64,000 nucleotides of DNA from Dyella lipolytica (GTDB lineage Bacteria; Pseudomonadota; Gammaproteobacteria; Xanthomonadales; Rhodanobacteraceae): NCBI RefSeq assembly GCF_030160075.1, contig NZ_BSNQ01000003.1:2224128-2288127 (forward strand), in the 5' to 3' direction. This document shows positions 1 through 8,942 of the stretch, piece by piece. A program made the position numbers and the translations under genes. The notes under the pieces were generated by a model that was given only the letters and a program-made list of their open reading frames with translations, was not told the origin of the DNA and did not search any database. Every line of letters starts with the position of its first letter. The stretch's first letter is position 1.

Positions 1-190
1 CCCAATCGCAAGATTGGCCCCTCACCCCAACCCTCTCCCCGAAGGGGAGAGGGAGAAAGACTTGGCGATGCAAAGAGGATTGAGGTGAGGGGCCAATCTT
101 GCGAAAGTGGCGCATCGAAGCCCGCTTCGAGCTAGCCCAATCGCAAGATTGGCCCCTCACCCCAACCCTCTCCCCGGAGGGGAGAGGGAG
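1..190. repeat. Intergenic repeat: two direct copies plus one inverted part-copy
   Basis: Bases 1-54 and 136-190 are near-identical copies of about 55 bp. Each begins CCCAATCGCAAGATTGG and ends in a hairpin of type CCCTCTCCCC/GGGGAGAGGG. Between them, 84-104 is the exact reverse complement of the start of the unit (TCGCAAGATTGGCCCCTCACC, one base short of its full extent shown). The whole gene-free stretch upstream of pilS (1-253) is made of this material. A shorter relative of the hairpin core lies at 34876-34895 after ispB. The arrangement resembles dispersed intergenic palindromic elements (REP-like). No transposase is present. Whether the hairpin terminates transcription is unknown; there is no T-run. 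Confidence 0.85.
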
Positions 191-253
191 TAGATGGCTA
201 ATGCCCCCTCCTATTCCTGCCGCCGAGTGCCCACAACTGTGTCCAGCCGCGCG

Positions 254-1858
254 ATGTCCGACTCGCCCAACAGCACGACGACCCGCCACGAATTGTTGTT
301 CCTGAATTATTTCAGGCTGGCCCAGGCACTGGTTTACGTCGGACTTGCCTTCACCCCCGTCGGAATCGGCTGGCCGCACCTGGACAACGTCGGCCTGGCG
401 CGCATCGTCGCAACGCTCTACCTGATCTTCGCCGGGGCCGTGGTGTCGGTCACCCACATGACCAAGACCCTAGGCTGGCTGGCCATTCTGGGCACCGTGT
501 TCGTCGATATCGTTGCCGCCGTATTGGCCATCACGGCCATGAACGATGCCCGCATCGGCATCGCCATGATGTTGGCCGTGAACCTGGCTGCCGGCGCCCT
601 GCTGCTGCCCCTGCGACTGGCGTTGTTCCTTGCCGCAGTCGCCACCTTGGGCGTGCTCGGCCGCACCCTGCTGGCCTTGCCGCATCTGGTGTTGGCCGAT
701 GATCGCGACTTTCTCGAGTCCGGCCTGTTCGGCATGGCCTATTTCTCGATCGTCGTGCTGTGCAACGTGCTGGGTCGCCAGTTACGCGCCAGCGAGGCCC
801 TGGCCGAACAGCGCAGTATCGACCTGGTCAACCTTTCGCAGGTCAACGAGCTGATCATCCGCCGCATGAAAACCGGCGTGATGCTGGTCGACGATGCCAA
901 TCGCATCCACCAGATCAACGAATCGGCGTGGATGTTGCTGGGTAATCCGTCCTCCGATCAGCGCGACCTGGGCCGCGTGGCACCCGAACTGTCGCGCCGC
1001 CTGTATCACTGGATCACCTCGGGCAAGCTGGACGAAACCGCCACGCAGCTGGCGGACGGCATGCCGGAAGTGGTGCCGCGTTTCAGCCGCCTGGCGCCGA
1101 ACGACGATTCGCTGGTGCTGATCTTTCTGGACGACACCTCCCTGGTGTCCCGGCGCGCGGAGGAACTCACGCTCAGTTCGTTGGGACGCCTCTCTGCGTC
1201 GATCGCACACGAGATTCGCAATCCGCTGGCGGCGATCCGCTATTCCGCGCAGCTGCTTGCCGAGTCCAACGAGATGAATCCCACCGACCTGCGCATGGTC
1301 GAGATCATCAACAACCATTGCAGCCGCCTCAATGAAATCATCGAGAACATTCTGCAGCTGTCGCGGCGCGAACGTTCGCGTCCCGAGACGCTCAATCTCG
1401 GCGACTGGTCGCACAGCTTTGTGGAGGAATACAAGCAGGGCAACGATCTGGGGAGCGATTCGCTGCGCGTGGTCGACAACAGCCCGGCACCCGTGGCGGC
1501 CGTGGCCGATCCGCAGCAGCTGCAGCAGGTTTTATGGAATCTGGTGCAAAACGCGCTGCGCTACGGCCGCATGCCTGGAGAGGCTGCACGTGTGATGGTG
1601 GTGGTGCGTCACGGCGAGCATGGCGTGCCGATTTTGGAAGTGATCGATCGCGGTCCAGGCATTGCACCGAAAGTCGCGGCGCAGATTTTCGAGCCGTTCT
1701 ACACCACGCACGAATACGGCACGGGTCTGGGGCTTTATCTGGCGAGGCAGATGGCCGAGGCCAATCAGGCCGCGCTCGAATACGTGCGCGTTGCAGGTGG
1801 CGGGAGTTGCTTCCGGCTGGTGCTCACGCCACCGGCGCGCATCGAACCGACGGTGTAG
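254..1858 (+). CDS. pilS: Sensor histidine kinase PilS
   Basis: Membrane sensor kinase of the type IV pilus regulatory pair, expected to phosphorylate PilR, encoded 13.5 kb downstream. The 534-residue protein starts with about six membrane segments (residues 15-175), then a PAS-like cytoplasmic domain (VMLVDDANRIHQINESAW), a HisKA box with the phospho-acceptor at H319 (SIAHEIRNPL), and ATP-binding N and G boxes (NLVQNALRYG, DRGPGIAP, GTGLGLYLA). The frame is open from 194, but the first residues there are not membrane-like and run into repeat DNA; ATG 254 gives the usual PilS N-terminus. The product matches PilS of Pseudomonas and Xanthomonas in architecture. In those genomes pilR follows directly; here a sugar locus lies between them. 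Confidence 0.9.
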   Translation: MSDSPNSTTTRHELLFLNYFRLAQALVYVGLAFTPVGIGWPHLDNVGLARIVATLYLIFAGAVVSVTHMTKTLGWLAILGTVFVDIVAAVLAITAMNDARIGIAMMLAVNLAAGALLLPLRLALFLAAVATLGVLGRTLLALPHLVLADDRDFLESGLFGMAYFSIVVLCNVLGRQLRASEALAEQRSIDLVNLSQVNELIIRRMKTGVMLVDDANRIHQINESAWMLLGNPSSDQRDLGRVAPELSRRLYHWITSGKLDETATQLADGMPEVVPRFSRLAPNDDSLVLIFLDDTSLVSRRAEELTLSSLGRLSASIAHEIRNPLAAIRYSAQLLAESNEMNPTDLRMVEIINNHCSRLNEIIENILQLSRRERSRPETLNLGDWSHSFVEEYKQGNDLGSDSLRVVDNSPAPVAAVADPQQLQQVLWNLVQNALRYGRMPGEAARVMVVVRHGEHGVPILEVIDRGPGIAPKVAAQIFEPFYTTHEYGTGLGLYLARQMAEANQAALEYVRVAGGGSCFRLVLTPPARIEPTV

Positions 1859-1861
1859 CGA

Positions 1862-2875
1862 TCAGGTCGATCTAACCACTAGCGTGGTTGCCATCATCTG
1901 CGATTGCACCGGCTGGCTATGAATCAACGCCAGCACTTTGCGCGCCAGCAGCACACCGCCCTCCTGCCAGTTCTGGCGCACCGTGCTCAACGGCGGCAGA
2001 AAGCTCGCGCCCAGCGGCGTGTCGTCATAACCGATCACCGAAACATCGTTCGGCACGGATAGCCCGAGTTCGACCAGGGCACGGATCGCGCCCATCGCCA
2101 GCAAGTCACTGCACGCAAAGATCGCATCGAAGCGAACCTTTCGACTGTGCAGCGAACGCACCGCGTCGACGCCCGATTCGAGGGTGAAATCCGCTCGGCG
2201 CAAAAGCAGCGGCTTGATGCCGTGGTCAGCCAGCTCGTCGACAAAACCGAACAGGCGCTGCGCCATTTCGGGGTGATCCGGGTTGCCTATAAAAACCGGA
2301 TTGCGCCGCCCGATGGAAAGAAAGCGCTCGGCCACGCTGATGCCGCCCTGTCGGTTGTCGCTGCCCACCACGATATGGCTATCGCCACCCTGCCCGGCCG
2401 CGCCCCACACCACCATCGGCATGCCCAGCTTGTCATAGAGACGCACAGCATCCTGGCGCACACCCTGGCCCAGCAGAATCAGGCCATCGGCGGATTGCAC
2501 CGACGCGTCCGCTGCGCCCTGGCGCGTGGTCAGCAGCACGCTGTAGCCGGCCGACGTCAGCTCCTGCGAGATACCACCTAGCAGGGACAACGGGTACGGA
2601 TCCCACATGGTGCGCCCGGAGGACGGTTTCATTTCCACGATCACCGCCACCGTGTGGCTGCGCCGCAGGCGCAGATTGCGGGCGCTGACATTCAGCTTGT
2701 AGCCATGCTTGCGCGCCAGCTCTTGAAGGCGTTCCCGCGTTTCCACATTCACCAGCGGACTGTCGCTCAGCGCCCGCGAAATGGTGATCTTGGATACCCC
2801 CGCCAACTTGGCCAGATCGGCCATGGTCAGGCCGGGGCGTTGCGCAAGGGGTTGTTTCTTCTTGGCGTGCGTCAA
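1862..2875 (-). CDS. LacI-family regulator of the alpha-glucoside locus
   Basis: DNA-binding repressor of the LacI/GalR family, encoded divergently from the phosphorylase gene. It has an N-terminal helix-turn-helix (LAKLAGVSKITISRAL), the LacI hinge helix region (NLRLRRSHTVAV) and a periplasmic-binding-like effector domain ending near SVIGYDDTPLGASFLPPLSTVRQ. The start is uncertain. The family normally has a few residues before the helix-turn-helix, so the ATG at 2824 is too late. TTG 2875 (MTHAKKKQPL) with GAGGG about 11 nt upstream is preferred; the frame is open to another TTG at 2956. The likely operator is the tandem palindrome at 3010-3036. The effector is inferred to be an alpha-glucoside or a derived sugar; the sequence alone does not show it. 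Confidence 0.85.
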   Translation of the reverse strand: MTHAKKKQPLAQRPGLTMADLAKLAGVSKITISRALSDSPLVNVETRERLQELARKHGYKLNVSARNLRLRRSHTVAVIVEMKPSSGRTMWDPYPLSLLGGISQELTSAGYSVLLTTRQGAADASVQSADGLILLGQGVRQDAVRLYDKLGMPMVVWGAAGQGGDSHIVVGSDNRQGGISVAERFLSIGRRNPVFIGNPDHPEMAQRLFGFVDELADHGIKPLLLRRADFTLESGVDAVRSLHSRKVRFDAIFACSDLLAMGAIRALVELGLSVPNDVSVIGYDDTPLGASFLPPLSTVRQNWQEGGVLLARKVLALIHSQPVQSQMMATTLVVRST

Positions 2876-3009
2876 GAGGCTGCCCTCGAAAGGCGGTGCG
2901 CGGAGCAATGCCGCATACCCGGACAAGTGTGGCCCGCGAACCGCGGCGGCGTCCAATCCAGCGATGTTTTCAGCCCGTTCACGAGCGCAAGTTGGTGCGA
3001 TGCCGCATA

Positions 3010-3036
3010 TGATATCGATATCTTGATATCGATATC
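3010..3036. promoter_or_regulatory. Tandem palindromic operator (2 x GATATCGATATC)
   Basis: Two perfect 12-bp palindromes GATATCGATATC occur at 3011-3022 and 3025-3036, as a 14-bp direct repeat (TGATATCGATATCT/A). They lie between the divergent LacI regulator and the phosphorylase gene and overlap the -35 element of the promoter at 3023-3051. The symmetry and location fit a double LacI-family operator. Binding by the adjacent regulator is inference. Confidence 0.7.
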
Positions 3037-3051
3037 ATTCGCTTCTATGCT
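3023..3051 (+). promoter_or_regulatory. Sigma-70-type promoter for the phosphorylase gene
   Basis: TTGATA at 3023-3028, a 17-bp spacer and TATGCT at 3046-3051 make a good sigma-70 match, about 60 bp upstream of the start at 3114. The -35 box and half the spacer lie inside the tandem palindrome, so a bound repressor would block RNA polymerase directly. Confidence 0.6.
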
Positions 3052-3113
3052 CGCCCCACAAGAGGCCTCAGGGCCGACGAGAAGACCAAGCAACGATGCC
3101 GAGGGGAGAGTGC

Positions 3114-6100
3114 GTGCACAGCCACGATGCGCCAACACCAGCCAGGGATACGGCACATCAGGTATCTCCGGACACCTGGCGCTTGGTGCATACGCATCGC
3201 CCGGCCGATAGCGAGCGGGCCAGGCTGGAAAGCCTGTTCGCCCTCGCCAACGGCATGCTTGGCGTGCGCGGCGGCCTGGAAGAAAGCCGCAGCCCGACCC
3301 AAGGCACCTTCCTTACTGGGGTCTGGGAACGTACGCCCATCGAGTATCACGAACGCTTCCCCGGCTTCGCTCGCAGCACCGATACGCGCATCCCCGTCGC
3401 CGACGGTACGCGCATCGGCCTGCGCCTGGGCGAAACACCGGTGGATCTGGATGAAGGCGAATGGCTGGCATTCGAGCAGGCTTTGGATCTGCGCGCCGGC
3501 TGCCTGCAACGCACTCTGCGTTGGCGCTCCCCCACGGGCGTCACTCTGCAGATCGACGCGGAGCGGATCGTACCCCTGCACACGCCGAACCTCCTGTGCA
3601 TCCGCTACCGCGTCACCTCTATCGACTACAGCGGCCCGATCACCCTCGAATCGGCCCTGGTCGCCAACACCGCCGCAGCCACGCAAGGCGACGACCCGCG
3701 TATCGGCACGCGTCTCGACGGCGGTCTAAGCATCACCGCCTTGGATTCGGATCAGACGCTGGCCTCGATCTGCCAGCGCACCCAAAACAGCCACATCCGA
3801 CTTGCCAGCGGCCAGCGCCATCGACTGAGGGAACCCGGACTGAGCTTCACCCGCGCCATCATTGAAGATGGGCAAGGCGCACAGCAGCACTACAGCGCTG
3901 AGCTGCACCCAGGCCAAAGCGTGATGCTGGAAAAGTACGTGGCCTACGCCTGGAGCCATCCCGAAAGCAGCGATACCGAAGCGCACCTGCTCGACGCCGT
4001 CGCCGCCAGCCTGGAACGGGCACTGGCGCAGAATTTCGACGCCCACCACGCCGACCAGGCAAAGGCCTGCGACGCTTTCTGGCGCGAGGCCGAGCTGATG
4101 ATCGACGGCGATCCGGCTGTCGAACAAGCGCTGCGCTTCAATCTGTTCCATCTGCTGCAGTCGACCGGCCGCGACGGCAACGGCAGCGCGGCCGCCAAAG
4201 GCCTTACCGGCGAGGGCTACGAGGGCCACTACTTCTGGGACGCCGAAGCCTTCGTCCTGCCCGTGCTCGCGCTGACTTCGCCAGCGCAAGCACGCAGCAT
4301 GCTCGAATATCGCGTCAACACACTCGCGCGTGCACGTAACCACGCACGCGAAATGAATCATCCGGTCGGCGCGTTGTACGCATGGCGCACGATCAGCGGC
4401 GACGAATGCTCGGCCTACTTCCCATCCGGCTCCGCGCAATATCACATCAATGCCGCGATCGCCTTCGCGATCCGCTTTTACGTCGACGCCACCGGCGATA
4501 CGGATTTTCTCGTGCGCGGCGGCGCCGACGTGTTGTTCGAGACGGCGCGCCTCTGGCATCACGTGGGCTATTACAACCCGCGTCGCAACAACGCGTTCTG
4601 CATCTGTCAGGTCACCGGCCCCGACGAATACACGGCACTGGTCGACAACAACTACTACACCAACCACATGGCGCAGCAACACCTGCGCTACGCCGCCGTT
4701 GTCGCGGCGCAATTGGCGCAGGACAAGCCGCAGGATTACGCGCGCATCGCCGCCGCGATCGATCTGTCGGAAAAAGAAATCGCGTCGTGGCTCGCTGCCG
4801 CGGATGCCATGTATCTGCCGGTCGATCCGACACTAGGTATCTTTCCGCAGGACGACGACTTTCTCGACAAGCCGCGTCTCCCCGCCACGCACTCGAACGA
4901 ACTGGGACATCGTCCGCTGCTGCTGCAAATGCATCCGCTGACGATCTATCGCCACCAGGTATGCAAGCAGGCCGATGTGCTGCAAGCCTTCGTGCTGGCC
5001 GGCAATGCGATCGACAAGGACAGCAAGCGCCGTAACTTCGATTACTACGAAGGCGTCACAGTGCACGACTCCACGCTGTCGGCATCGACCTTCAGCATCG
5101 TCGCTTCGGAAGTGGGCTATGCCGACAAGGCCTACCGCTATTTCCTCGGCACCTTGCGCGTGGATCTGGACAATCTGCACGGCAATACGTCGCACGGCGT
5201 GCACATGGCCGCGATGGCCGGCAGCTGGCTGGCGCTGGCCTGGGGCTTCGGTGGCATGCGGGCAATGAATGGCCACTCGGCTTTCGCGCCGGTGCTGCCG
5301 GCTGCATGGCGCGGTTATCGATTCGGTGTGCGTTGGAAGAACAGCCACATTCGCGTATCGGTTGGAAAAGATCGCGTGGAATACACGCTGACCGAAGGCG
5401 CACCGACGGAAATCCTGCATCACGGCCAGCCGTTGACGTTGCGCGTCGGGCAACCTCTCAGCGCGCCACTGCGCGCGTCCGCTTCGCAGAGCCTGAAAGG
5501 CCTGCTCTTCAAGGGTGTGATCTTCGATCTCGACGGCGTGATTGCCGACACTGCCGTGGTGCACCACGCCGCCTGGAAACAACTCGCTTCCGAGATCGGC
5601 ATACCTTTCGACGATGCGATTGGCGAAAGGCTGAAAGGCGTCGATCGTCGCAGTTCGCTGGACATCCTGCTCGAGCAGACGTCGCACGCATTTTCCGAGG
5701 ACGAAAAAGAAACGCTCGCCACCCGCAAGAACAACTACTACCGGCAACAGATCGAACACCTCGGCCCAGAGAACCTGCTGCCTGGCGCGCGCCATGCGAT
5801 CGAGTCGGTTCGCCGCGCCGGACTGAAAACCGCGCTGGCTTCGGCCAGCCGCAACGCACCGCTTCTGCTGGAAAGACTCGGCATCGCCGATTTGTTCGAC
5901 TACGTGGTGGACGCCAACCACATCCGTCGCGCCAAACCCGATCCCGAGATTTTCCTGGCCGCCGCGCGCGGCCTCGGCCTGGCACCGAGCGAATGCCTTG
6001 GCGTGGAGGACGCCGCGGCGGGCATTGCCAGCATCCACTCCGCAGGAATGAAAGCAGTGGGAATTGGCCATGCGCAAGCATTGGCCGGGGCAGACCTGCT

Positions 6101-6146
6101 ATTGCCGAGCGTCGCCGCGTTCGACATCAGCGTGTTTACGACATAA
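3114..6146 (+). CDS. GH65 glycoside phosphorylase fused to beta-phosphoglucomutase
   Basis: Predicted cytoplasmic bifunctional enzyme of 1010 residues. Residues 1 to about 785 form a GH65 (alpha/alpha)6-barrel phosphorylase of the maltose/kojibiose/trehalose phosphorylase type. The general acid is E505 in VTGPDEY, followed by LVDNNYYTN, KQADVL and TVHDSTLS. Residues about 797-1010 form a HAD-family beta-phosphoglucomutase, with FDLDGVI supplying D805 (nucleophile) and D807, then ASASRNAP and a late GVEDAAAGI. Together they would turn a disaccharide plus phosphate into glucose plus beta-glucose 1-phosphate, then glucose 6-phosphate. GTG 3114 is chosen because GAGGGGAG lies 5 nt upstream (3101-3108); the in-frame ATG at 3096 has no such site. 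The two activities are often separate neighbouring genes. The exact disaccharide cannot be told from sequence. Confidence 0.88.
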   Translation: MHSHDAPTPARDTAHQVSPDTWRLVHTHRPADSERARLESLFALANGMLGVRGGLEESRSPTQGTFLTGVWERTPIEYHERFPGFARSTDTRIPVADGTRIGLRLGETPVDLDEGEWLAFEQALDLRAGCLQRTLRWRSPTGVTLQIDAERIVPLHTPNLLCIRYRVTSIDYSGPITLESALVANTAAATQGDDPRIGTRLDGGLSITALDSDQTLASICQRTQNSHIRLASGQRHRLREPGLSFTRAIIEDGQGAQQHYSAELHPGQSVMLEKYVAYAWSHPESSDTEAHLLDAVAASLERALAQNFDAHHADQAKACDAFWREAELMIDGDPAVEQALRFNLFHLLQSTGRDGNGSAAAKGLTGEGYEGHYFWDAEAFVLPVLALTSPAQARSMLEYRVNTLARARNHAREMNHPVGALYAWRTISGDECSAYFPSGSAQYHINAAIAFAIRFYVDATGDTDFLVRGGADVLFETARLWHHVGYYNPRRNNAFCICQVTGPDEYTALVDNNYYTNHMAQQHLRYAAVVAAQLAQDKPQDYARIAAAIDLSEKEIASWLAAADAMYLPVDPTLGIFPQDDDFLDKPRLPATHSNELGHRPLLLQMHPLTIYRHQVCKQADVLQAFVLAGNAIDKDSKRRNFDYYEGVTVHDSTLSASTFSIVASEVGYADKAYRYFLGTLRVDLDNLHGNTSHGVHMAAMAGSWLALAWGFGGMRAMNGHSAFAPVLPAAWRGYRFGVRWKNSHIRVSVGKDRVEYTLTEGAPTEILHHGQPLTLRVGQPLSAPLRASASQSLKGLLFKGVIFDLDGVIADTAVVHHAAWKQLASEIGIPFDDAIGERLKGVDRRSSLDILLEQTSHAFSEDEKETLATRKNNYYRQQIEHLGPENLLPGARHAIESVRRAGLKTALASASRNAPLLLERLGIADLFDYVVDANHIRRAKPDPEIFLAAARGLGLAPSECLGVEDAAAGIASIHSAGMKAVGIGHAQALAGADLLLPSVAAFDISVFTT

Positions 6147-6163
6147 AGCGGCTAACAGACAGA

Positions 6164-6179
6164 CGTGGCCCGCGCCACG
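6164..6179. other. Short intergenic hairpin
   Basis: CGTGGC and GCCACG form a 6-bp stem with a 4-base loop between the phosphorylase gene and the TonB-dependent receptor gene. There is no T-run, so it may affect RNA processing or be incidental. Confidence 0.35.
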
Positions 6180-6212
6180 CGATCACTTACAAACCGTTGG
6201 GGAGAACGATTG

Positions 6213-8759
6213 ATGAACAACAAGCCACTCACACGCCTAGCGCTATCAGCGGCGATCGCGACCACGCTCGCATCTGGTGTCGTCTATGCACAGGACAGCA
6301 ACCAGGCCCAGACCACGCCGCCGCCCGCGACGACCACGACCAACGCCAATCCCGGCAGGCAACCGACCAATGACAAGAACACCAAGACGCTTGAGCAGGT
6401 CGTGGTGACAGGCACGGCCACCTTCGCCGGCATCAAGAAGATCGACGCGGCCTACTCGATCACTTCGATGTCCGCCCAGCAAATCAAGGAAGCCAACCCC
6501 AAGAGCGCCGCCGACCTGCTGAAAGCATCGCCTGGCGTCTATCCGGAATCCTCCGGCGGTCAGACCGGCGCGAACATCGAAGTGGCCGGTTTCCCGGGCG
6601 GCGGCGACGCGCCTTATGCCACGTACCAACTCAATGGCACGCCGCTTTATCCGATGTCTACCCTCTCGTTCATGGAGAACTCCTCCATGTTCCGCCTCGA
6701 CGACACCATCGATCGCGCTGAAATCGTGCAAGGCGGTCCCTCGGTGCTGTATGGCAACGGACAGCCCGGTGTGACGGCGAACTTTATCCTCAAGGAAGGC
6801 ACGGACGTACCTTCGGGCGATCTCGGCTTCACCTACGGCTCTGAAGGGATGGAGCGCTTGGACGGCTTTATTGGCTTCAAGATCGCCAACAATTGGTACG
6901 GCAGCGTCGGCGGATTCTGGCGCCGGTCCGACGGCGTGCGCGATCCCCAATTCCCGGCCGATAACGGCGGCCAGTTGACGGCTACGTTGACGCGCGATTG
7001 GGATAGCGGTTCGCTAATGTTCTACGCACGCTCGCTGAAGGATCACAACCAGTTCGTCACCGATACGCCGATTCTCAATCCGGGTCAGGGCAGTTTCTCC
7101 AACTATCCAGGCTTCAACGCGCTAACTGGCACCTTCGGCAGCAAGGCCGACCAGCGCGAATTTATCCAGACCACGCCTTGCTTCACCGCAGGTTGCACAC
7201 CGGGCGGCCTCGACGTGAACCTCGCCAAGGGACGCGGCGCAGACATACACCTATTCGGTACCAACTTCGATTGGGATTTCGGCAACGGCTGGTCGCTCTC
7301 CGATAAGCTGGGCTTTACCGGCGGCGAGATGAACACCGTGTCGTTCTTCAGCACGGGCAACAACCCCACCTCGTTGGCAAACTACATTGCTACGGCTGAA
7401 GCCGCTGACACGCAGCTTCCCACCGGCCTCACTGCCATCGCCACCTACACCAACGGCAGCCCGGCCAGCATGAACCAGAACGTCACCACGCAGGGACTCT
7501 GGTACGTGCACAAGGTCATCCAGGCGATCAGCAACGAATTCCATGTCAGCAAGGAATTGTTCGATGGCAACACGCTGACCGTCGGCAACTACACCGCCGT
7601 CTACAACGATCACGACACATGGTTCCTGGGCAACAACATGCTGCTGCAGGCCCAGAACAATCCGAATCCGATTGTGGTCGACCTCACTAACGGCGCCAAT
7701 ACATGGCAGCTCACCAGCCCACAGGGCTTCGCTGGTGCTGTGTCTGCAGCGGCCATCCGCGAACGCTGGAGCGGATTCAATACCGCGTTCTTCGCTACCG
7801 ACAGCTGGAAAGTCGACAACTGGCTGTTCGACGGTGGCTTGCGCGTAGAACGCCAACAGGCGAATGGCGCTATCGCCAACACCACTACCGGCGATCTCGA
7901 TGCCAATCCGTACACGCTGTACAACAACAGCTCCATATACTTCGCACCGGGACAGAGCTACATCCACTACTTGAAGACGGAAAAGTCCTGGACGCTCGGC
8001 GCCAATTACGAGTTCAACCCGAACATGAGCGCCTACGTTCGCGCGAATCTGGGTATCCACTTCCCGGGTTTCGATGACCTCCGCGGCTTGCCGACCACTC
8101 CGGTGCAAAAGGTCAAGAACTACGAGATTGGTTTCAAGTACCAGGCCGACTGGATCTATGCCGACGTCAGTGCTTACCGCAGGTTGTTCTACAACGTGCC
8201 GTACACCATCACCACGGACACCGGCCAGCAGACGTTCGTGTATGGATCGCAAACGAAGGGCGTGAATTTCACCACCACCGTGCAGCCATTCGAGCACGCT
8301 GCGATCACCTTCTCCGGCGACTACATGGATGGTCATTACAACCGTTACGTCGGTTGCGTCACGTACACGGCCCAGAACGGCAGCACGCAATGCGCAAGCA
8401 TCAACGGCATGCAGCTGCAACGCCAGCCGAAGTTCCAGGCCCGCCTGACGCCCTCTTACGACCTCCCCGCAAGCTGGGGCGACGTCAAGGTGTGGATCAC
8501 CTATGAACACATCGGCAATCGCTATGGCGATCTGATCCAGCAGCAGCCGCTGGGCAGTTACTACGATCTCAGCTTCGGCGTACTCGCCAATGTCGGCCAA
8601 CACTGGGAATACAGCGTGCAGGGCACCAACCTGACCAACCAGATCGGCATCACCGAAGGCAATGCCCGCTTGTTCGGCTTTGCCAGTACCGGTGGCGTGA
8701 TTCTGGCGCGCTCGATCGAAGGCCGCGAGGTGCAGGGACAGATCAAATACAAGTTCTGA
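6213..8759 (+). CDS. TonB-dependent outer-membrane receptor, alpha-glucoside uptake
   Basis: Outer-membrane beta-barrel transporter of 848 residues. A Sec signal peptide (residues 1 to about 26, ending VVYA before QDSN) is followed by a proline/threonine-rich linker, a TonB-box-like segment (EQVVVTG), a plug domain (INEANPKSAADLLKASPGVYPESSG region) and a 22-strand type barrel ending in a terminal phenylalanine (QGQIKYKF), as needed for BAM recognition. ATG 6213 is chosen because GGGGAGA lies 8 nt upstream at 6199-6205 and a signal peptide follows directly. Its place between sugar enzymes suggests uptake of an oligosaccharide, perhaps malto-oligosaccharides, trehalose or kojibiose. It has no N-terminal signalling (STN) domain, so it is a transporter rather than a transducer. 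Confidence 0.9.
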   Translation: MNNKPLTRLALSAAIATTLASGVVYAQDSNQAQTTPPPATTTTNANPGRQPTNDKNTKTLEQVVVTGTATFAGIKKIDAAYSITSMSAQQIKEANPKSAADLLKASPGVYPESSGGQTGANIEVAGFPGGGDAPYATYQLNGTPLYPMSTLSFMENSSMFRLDDTIDRAEIVQGGPSVLYGNGQPGVTANFILKEGTDVPSGDLGFTYGSEGMERLDGFIGFKIANNWYGSVGGFWRRSDGVRDPQFPADNGGQLTATLTRDWDSGSLMFYARSLKDHNQFVTDTPILNPGQGSFSNYPGFNALTGTFGSKADQREFIQTTPCFTAGCTPGGLDVNLAKGRGADIHLFGTNFDWDFGNGWSLSDKLGFTGGEMNTVSFFSTGNNPTSLANYIATAEAADTQLPTGLTAIATYTNGSPASMNQNVTTQGLWYVHKVIQAISNEFHVSKELFDGNTLTVGNYTAVYNDHDTWFLGNNMLLQAQNNPNPIVVDLTNGANTWQLTSPQGFAGAVSAAAIRERWSGFNTAFFATDSWKVDNWLFDGGLRVERQQANGAIANTTTGDLDANPYTLYNNSSIYFAPGQSYIHYLKTEKSWTLGANYEFNPNMSAYVRANLGIHFPGFDDLRGLPTTPVQKVKNYEIGFKYQADWIYADVSAYRRLFYNVPYTITTDTGQQTFVYGSQTKGVNFTTTVQPFEHAAITFSGDYMDGHYNRYVGCVTYTAQNGSTQCASINGMQLQRQPKFQARLTPSYDLPASWGDVKVWITYEHIGNRYGDLIQQQPLGSYYDLSFGVLANVGQHWEYSVQGTNLTNQIGITEGNARLFGFASTGGVILARSIEGREVQGQIKYKF

Positions 8760-8791
8760 TACGTGTTCATCGCCCTCCCCTCCTAGGGCAC

Positions 8792-8822
8792 CCATGGCCG
8801 GATGTCACACATCCGGCCATGG
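8792..8822 (+). terminator. Strong hairpin after the TonB-dependent receptor
   Basis: A perfect 14-bp stem (CCATGGCCGGATGT with its complement) and a 3-base loop, 33 bp after the receptor stop. It is followed by ACTTTCCT rather than a run of T, so it may be a partial terminator or an mRNA-stabilising hairpin separating receptor from transporter expression. Confidence 0.55.
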
Positions 8823-8942
8823 ACTTTCCTCACGAGGCAAGTTGTAGAGTTGGCGGTGCCATGCGCGGCAGCTTCCCGCGCTATTCGCAGTGGCGGTGAC
8901 TATCATGTTTTCGCTCACGCATTCATTTCCAAGCAGGTCGCC

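Noticed and set aside
4833-6077. A 414-codon minus-strand frame opposite the GH65 fusion gene
   Set aside because: It is antisense to both domains of the fusion and shows no family motif.
7251-8795. A 514-codon minus-strand open frame opposite the TonB receptor
   Set aside because: It has no recognisable domain, is rich in residues typical of antisense GC-rich frames, and lies opposite a full receptor with strong family features.
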